Part shown: in pieces, positions 14,506 through 17,070 of the stretch | How positions within the stretch are numbered: position 1 is the first letter of the stretch | Layout: each line of letters opens with the position of its first letter | DNA from: Robiginitomaculum sp. | GTDB lineage: Bacteria; Pseudomonadota; Alphaproteobacteria; Caulobacterales; Maricaulaceae | Assembly (NCBI GenBank): GCA_021647805.1 | Contig: JAKITZ010000021.1 | Location: 1 to 17,070 of the forward strand | Length of the DNA stretch: 17,070 nt | Direction of reading: 5' to 3' | The notes under the pieces: model-generated | What the model saw: only the letters and a program-made list of their open reading frames with translations | The model's database searches: none | What the model was told of the DNA's origin: nothing | Program-made: the position numbers and the translations under genes

Positions 14506-14532
14506 TAAAATCGCTTTATGGTTTGTGGACAA

Positions 14533-15219
14533 TTACTCGTCTGTAGCTACAATTTTTTCTGCTAGTTCAGACGCTGTTTCAACTACGTTTGCAACGCCAT
14601 CGCTTGCCGCCTCAATCAGTAATGAAGCCTCATCAGCAACATCTTGCATTACATCAGAAGTGGCCTCTACAACAGGTGCAGCAAATGCTGGTAATGATAT
14701 TGGAGCATCACTTTTCTCACGCAACCACAACATGAAGTTTGCACGATCCTTGGCTTTTTTCAAACCGATGAATGACATTGAAGTGCCTGGTACCAATTCT
14801 TTTGGTTTCTTTAAAAACGCATTTAAGTTTTCAAAGCCCCAGTTTAAACCAGATGCACTAAGCGCAGAAGAATATTTAAACCCATCAACAGCAGCAGCAT
14901 CACGACCGACCACGTTCCAAAGAGCCGGACCAATTTTGTTGGCTCCGTCTTTTTCAAAAGTATGACAAGCGGTGCATTTTTTGGCAACTCGTTCGCCAGA
15001 GCTTGCGTTTGCTCCTGAAAGCAATTCAGCCAATGAAACCTCTTTGACAATTTCGGCAACAGCCGTATCGTCAGATGCACTTTCAATAACCACTGCAAAT
15101 CCCGGTGTTTCCGGTTGTTCAGAGTTAATGAGTTTATGGCTTAGTTCGTTAATGCCAAACACTACCAAAGCCGTTGCTATAACCGCTGCAAATACCTTAT
15201 TCCAGAAAAGACCGCCCAT
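14533..15219 (-). CDS. Membrane-anchored class I cytochrome c (CycM-like)
   Basis: This is an electron carrier on the periplasmic face of the inner membrane. The 228-residue protein has an uncleaved-looking N-terminal anchor (about 5-24, WNKVFAAVIATALVVFGIN) and a linker. A single haem domain follows, with CTACH (Cys82, Cys85, His86) and the axial methionine at 148 in GTSMSF. After the haem domain there is a tail of about 55 residues rich in Ala, Ser, Glu and Asp with helix-forming periodicity, which the basic c2/c552 fold does not need. GAGGGTGA precedes the ATG. The neighbourhood (kdsB and pheA divergent) is the one seen for CycM-type cytochromes in rhizobia, from memory. The likely role is passing electrons from the bc1 complex to a terminal oxidase. 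Confidence 0.88.
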   Translation of the reverse strand: MGGLFWNKVFAAVIATALVVFGINELSHKLINSEQPETPGFAVVIESASDDTAVAEIVKEVSLAELLSGANASSGERVAKKCTACHTFEKDGANKIGPALWNVVGRDAAAVDGFKYSSALSASGLNWGFENLNAFLKKPKELVPGTSMSFIGLKKAKDRANFMLWLREKSDAPISLPAFAAPVVEATSDVMQDVADEASLLIEAASDGVANVVETASELAEKIVATDE

Positions 15220-15243
15220 CCGGTGTCACCCTCGCTAAATTGA

Positions 15244-15270
15244 CAGTCTCTATACCCATTGATGAGACTG
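15244..15270. promoter_or_regulatory. Inverted repeat between the cytochrome c gene and kdsB
   Basis: CAGTCTC (15244-15250) and GAGACTG (15264-15270) are perfectly complementary with a 13-base loop. It lies in the 5' leader region of the cytochrome gene, 25-51 bp before its ATG. It could be a leader hairpin or an operator. The TATAGA on the minus strand within the loop could be a -10 element. Confidence 0.3.
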
Positions 15271-15389
15271 ATTCATAATCGTGTTTTACATGACAAAAAC
15301 CCAAGTTCAAGAGTATACCACCAAATGATATTACAAAGCTTATCAAGAACCCTATTGCCAAGTGTTAATTCTGACAGGATAACCACTAA

Positions 15390-16148
15390 ATGAAAACCCG
15401 TATTATCATACCGGCAAGGCTGGCTTCAAAACGTTTGCCGGGCAAGCCACTGGCAGACATTGCCGGAACGCCAATGATATTGCGTGTTGCCGAAGCTGCA
15501 AGGTCTGCTGGTTTTGGCGAGCCGTTAATTGCCGCCGGTGATCAAGAAATTTATCACTGCGCCAAAGATGCAGGTTTTGATGCTGTTTTAACTGCGGCAG
15601 ACCTGCCATCAGGAACCGATAGGGTGCAAGCCGCGCTTGAGCTATCGGGGTTTGCTGAAACGACAGATATTGTTGTAAACTTACAAGGCGACTTGCCGAT
15701 GATTGAGCCAAAAACCATACAGGCAGTGGTAGAGGTTTTACAAAACACCCCAAGCGCAGATATCGCAACACTGGTTGCCAAAATTACTGAAAAAGCAAAA
15801 CGCGATAACCCAGACGTGGTAAAAGCCGTATTAAGCCCGCTACCAGAAAAAGAAACTGATACTGCAATTAAATTATTTCGCGCTTTGTATTTTACCCGAA
15901 CTTCAGCACCCTATGGTCAGGGCGAGCTTTATCATCACATTGGTATTTATGCATACCGGCGCCAAGCACTTGAGCAATTTACAAAGCTAAAACCATCAAC
16001 GCTGGAAAAACGCGAAAAACTGGAACAGTTACGAGCCTTGGAAAATAATATGCAAATAGCCGTTGGTTTAATAGATCAAGTGCCGCAAGGCGTTGATAGT
16101 CCGCAAGATTTAGAAAAAGCACGAGCTTTGTTTGGAAAGCCTTCATGA
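15390..16148 (+). CDS. kdsB: 3-deoxy-manno-octulosonate cytidylyltransferase (CMP-KDO synthetase)
   Basis: KdsB makes CMP-KDO from CTP and KDO in the cytoplasm, the activated sugar needed for the lipopolysaccharide inner core. The 252-residue product shows the nucleotide-binding start IPARLASKRLPGKPL (7-21), PSGTDRV (73-79), VVNLQGD (95-101) with the metal-binding Asp, YHHIGIYAYR (181-190), LEKREKLEQLR (205-215) and GVDSPQDL (234-241). The usual QGDEP is QGDLP here, a change I recall in alphaproteobacterial KdsB, so not a sign of lost function. An AGGA ribosome site precedes the ATG. Its stop overlaps the pheA start as ATGA. Confidence 0.95.
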   Translation: MKTRIIIPARLASKRLPGKPLADIAGTPMILRVAEAARSAGFGEPLIAAGDQEIYHCAKDAGFDAVLTAADLPSGTDRVQAALELSGFAETTDIVVNLQGDLPMIEPKTIQAVVEVLQNTPSADIATLVAKITEKAKRDNPDVVKAVLSPLPEKETDTAIKLFRALYFTRTSAPYGQGELYHHIGIYAYRRQALEQFTKLKPSTLEKREKLEQLRALENNMQIAVGLIDQVPQGVDSPQDLEKARALFGKPS

Positions 16149-16984
16149 ATAAAGTAATTTCTTTCCAAGGGGTCGAGGGCGCATATTCACATCTTGCCTG
16201 TATCAAATATTTTCCTGACCACCAACCGTTAGCCTGTGAAAGCTTTGAAGAAGCATTTGCCGCGGTAAGCTCTGGGCATGCTCGCCGAGCAATGATTCCG
16301 GTTGAGAACAATTTGGCCGGACGAGTGGCCGATATTCATTATTTATTACCTGATTCTAATCTTGAGATTGAGGCCGAGAAATTCCTTCCCATACGCCATC
16401 AATTATTGGCAATCAAAGGCGCAAGCCTAGCAACAGTTAAACGCGCTCACTCACATATTATGGCTTTGGGACAGTGTCGCAATTCACTAAAGGAGCTTGC
16501 TATTAAGGCGGTTCATGCAAATGATACTGCCGGTGCGGCTAAAATGATCGCCGAGCTTAACTCCGTAGAAGATGCAGGCGTTGCCTCTAATTTGGCTGGT
16601 GAAATTTATGACTTACAGAAAATTGCCAGTAATATCGAAGATGCGAAACATAACACCACCAGATTTTTGGTAATGCGGACAAAACATGATCTTGTTGAAT
16701 ATGACAAAAACAAAAAATATATGACCAGTTTGGTTTTTGAGGTAAAAAACACGGCTGGCGCACTATATAAGGCGATGGGCGGTTTTGCCACTAATGGCAT
16801 CAATATGACTAAGTTAGAAAGCTACCAACTTGGTGCCAGTTTTACCGCCACTAGGTTCTTTTGCGACATAAAGGGTCATCCGTCAGAGCCAAAAATCGCC
16901 CAAGCCATCGAAGAGGCCGGGTTTTTCTGTTCCAAATTACGCCGGGTTGGAACTTATGAAGCCGACGGTTTTCGCGATAAGTAA
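16145..16984 (+). CDS. pheA: Prephenate dehydratase, monofunctional with C-terminal ACT domain
   Basis: This enzyme converts prephenate to phenylpyruvate, the committed step to phenylalanine. The 279-residue product lacks a chorismate mutase domain, so it is monofunctional. The catalytic part runs to about residue 185, with FQGVEGAYS (7-15), MIPVENNLAGRV (50-61) and the family's TTRF motif (171-174). An ACT domain (about 192-270) follows, with GALYKAMGGFATNGINMT (205-222) and ESYQLG (225-230), the site where phenylalanine gives feedback inhibition in relatives. The start overlaps the kdsB stop by four bases. The pathways differ, but this pairing is common in Hyphomicrobiales. No frame damage is visible. 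Confidence 0.95.
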   Translation: MNKVISFQGVEGAYSHLACIKYFPDHQPLACESFEEAFAAVSSGHARRAMIPVENNLAGRVADIHYLLPDSNLEIEAEKFLPIRHQLLAIKGASLATVKRAHSHIMALGQCRNSLKELAIKAVHANDTAGAAKMIAELNSVEDAGVASNLAGEIYDLQKIASNIEDAKHNTTRFLVMRTKHDLVEYDKNKKYMTSLVFEVKNTAGALYKAMGGFATNGINMTKLESYQLGASFTATRFFCDIKGHPSEPKIAQAIEEAGFFCSKLRRVGTYEADGFRDK

Positions 16985-17070
16985 GGTTTCGTCGTAATTA
17001 AGAAAACCGGCTGGAAAATGATCAACTATTTTTGCACCCCCTTTGAGCGCATTAGCGTTCACCTCCAACC
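16985..17070. other. Unassigned tail after pheA
   Basis: No gene can be named in this short end piece. A plus-strand frame opens at the ATG at 17018 (MINYFCTPFERIS) and runs off the window, but its ribosome site is too close to the ATG. On the minus strand one frame entering from the edge runs open to a stop at 16938, inside pheA. A minus-strand GGAGGTGA precedes an ATG (17053) that opens only eight codons. The choice between these needs the adjoining sequence. Confidence 0.3.

Noticed and set aside
16966..17009. CGGTTTTC and GAAAACCG inverted repeat after pheA
   Set aside because: The 28-base loop and lack of a following T-run make it a poor terminator.
17042..17070. Minus-strand eight-codon ORF behind a GGAGGTGA ribosome site
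   Set aside because: The match is striking, but so short an ORF at the window edge could be chance or the end of another gene. Without the adjoining sequence it is not called.

Overview
The window looks like chromosomal DNA of an alphaproteobacterium, probably close to the Hyphomicrobiales (Rhizobiales). Three things point there: the gene order cytochrome c / kdsB / pheA, the KdsB variant motif NLQGDLP, and an intergenic element at about 11319-11423 whose left half (AAAAAGTGGATACCGGTTTTTC) resembles the repeats scattered through rhizobial genomes. Base composition looks moderately AT-rich and even. I see no transposase, phage gene, tRNA, rRNA or CRISPR array.

Layout. (1) 1-5537, minus strand: a cobalamin riboswitch heads a complete vitamin B12 uptake operon in the order btuB (outer-membrane receptor), btuF (periplasmic binding protein), btuC (permease), btuD (ATPase). 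A partial FkbM methyltransferase follows 26 bp after btuD with no visible terminator. (2) 5563-6372, minus: a WecG/TagA/CpsF-family glycosyltransferase. (3) 6461-9258: a phage-shock (envelope stress) module. The activator gene pspF (minus) is divergent from an operon (plus) that has an excellent sigma-54 promoter, an undocumented 56-residue membrane ORF, pspA, pspB and pspC. (4) 9300-9874: two small plus-strand genes of unknown function, one secreted with two cysteines and one with two membrane spans. (5) 9952-11322: an NhaC-family Na+/H+ antiporter, ending in the rhizobial-type repeat that separates it from a convergent TadD-like TPR lipoprotein gene. (6) 12302-14505: an M17 aminopeptidase translationally coupled to an SH3/NlpC-P60 peptidase, whose last codons form a terminator. 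(7) 14533-15219, minus: a membrane-anchored c-type cytochrome. (8) 15390-16984: kdsB coupled to pheA.

How the parts work together. The btu genes form a complete outer-membrane, periplasm and inner-membrane route for corrinoids, expected to be shut off by the B12-sensing leader. In the psp module, PspF would be released from PspA when PspB/PspC sense membrane damage, and would then drive its own divergent operon through sigma-54 RNA polymerase. The remaining genes are mostly envelope or housekeeping functions.

Most genes are of known families. The best candidates for something undescribed are the 56-residue first gene of the psp operon, the two small genes after pspC, and the regulatory palindromes at pspF and upstream of the antiporter.
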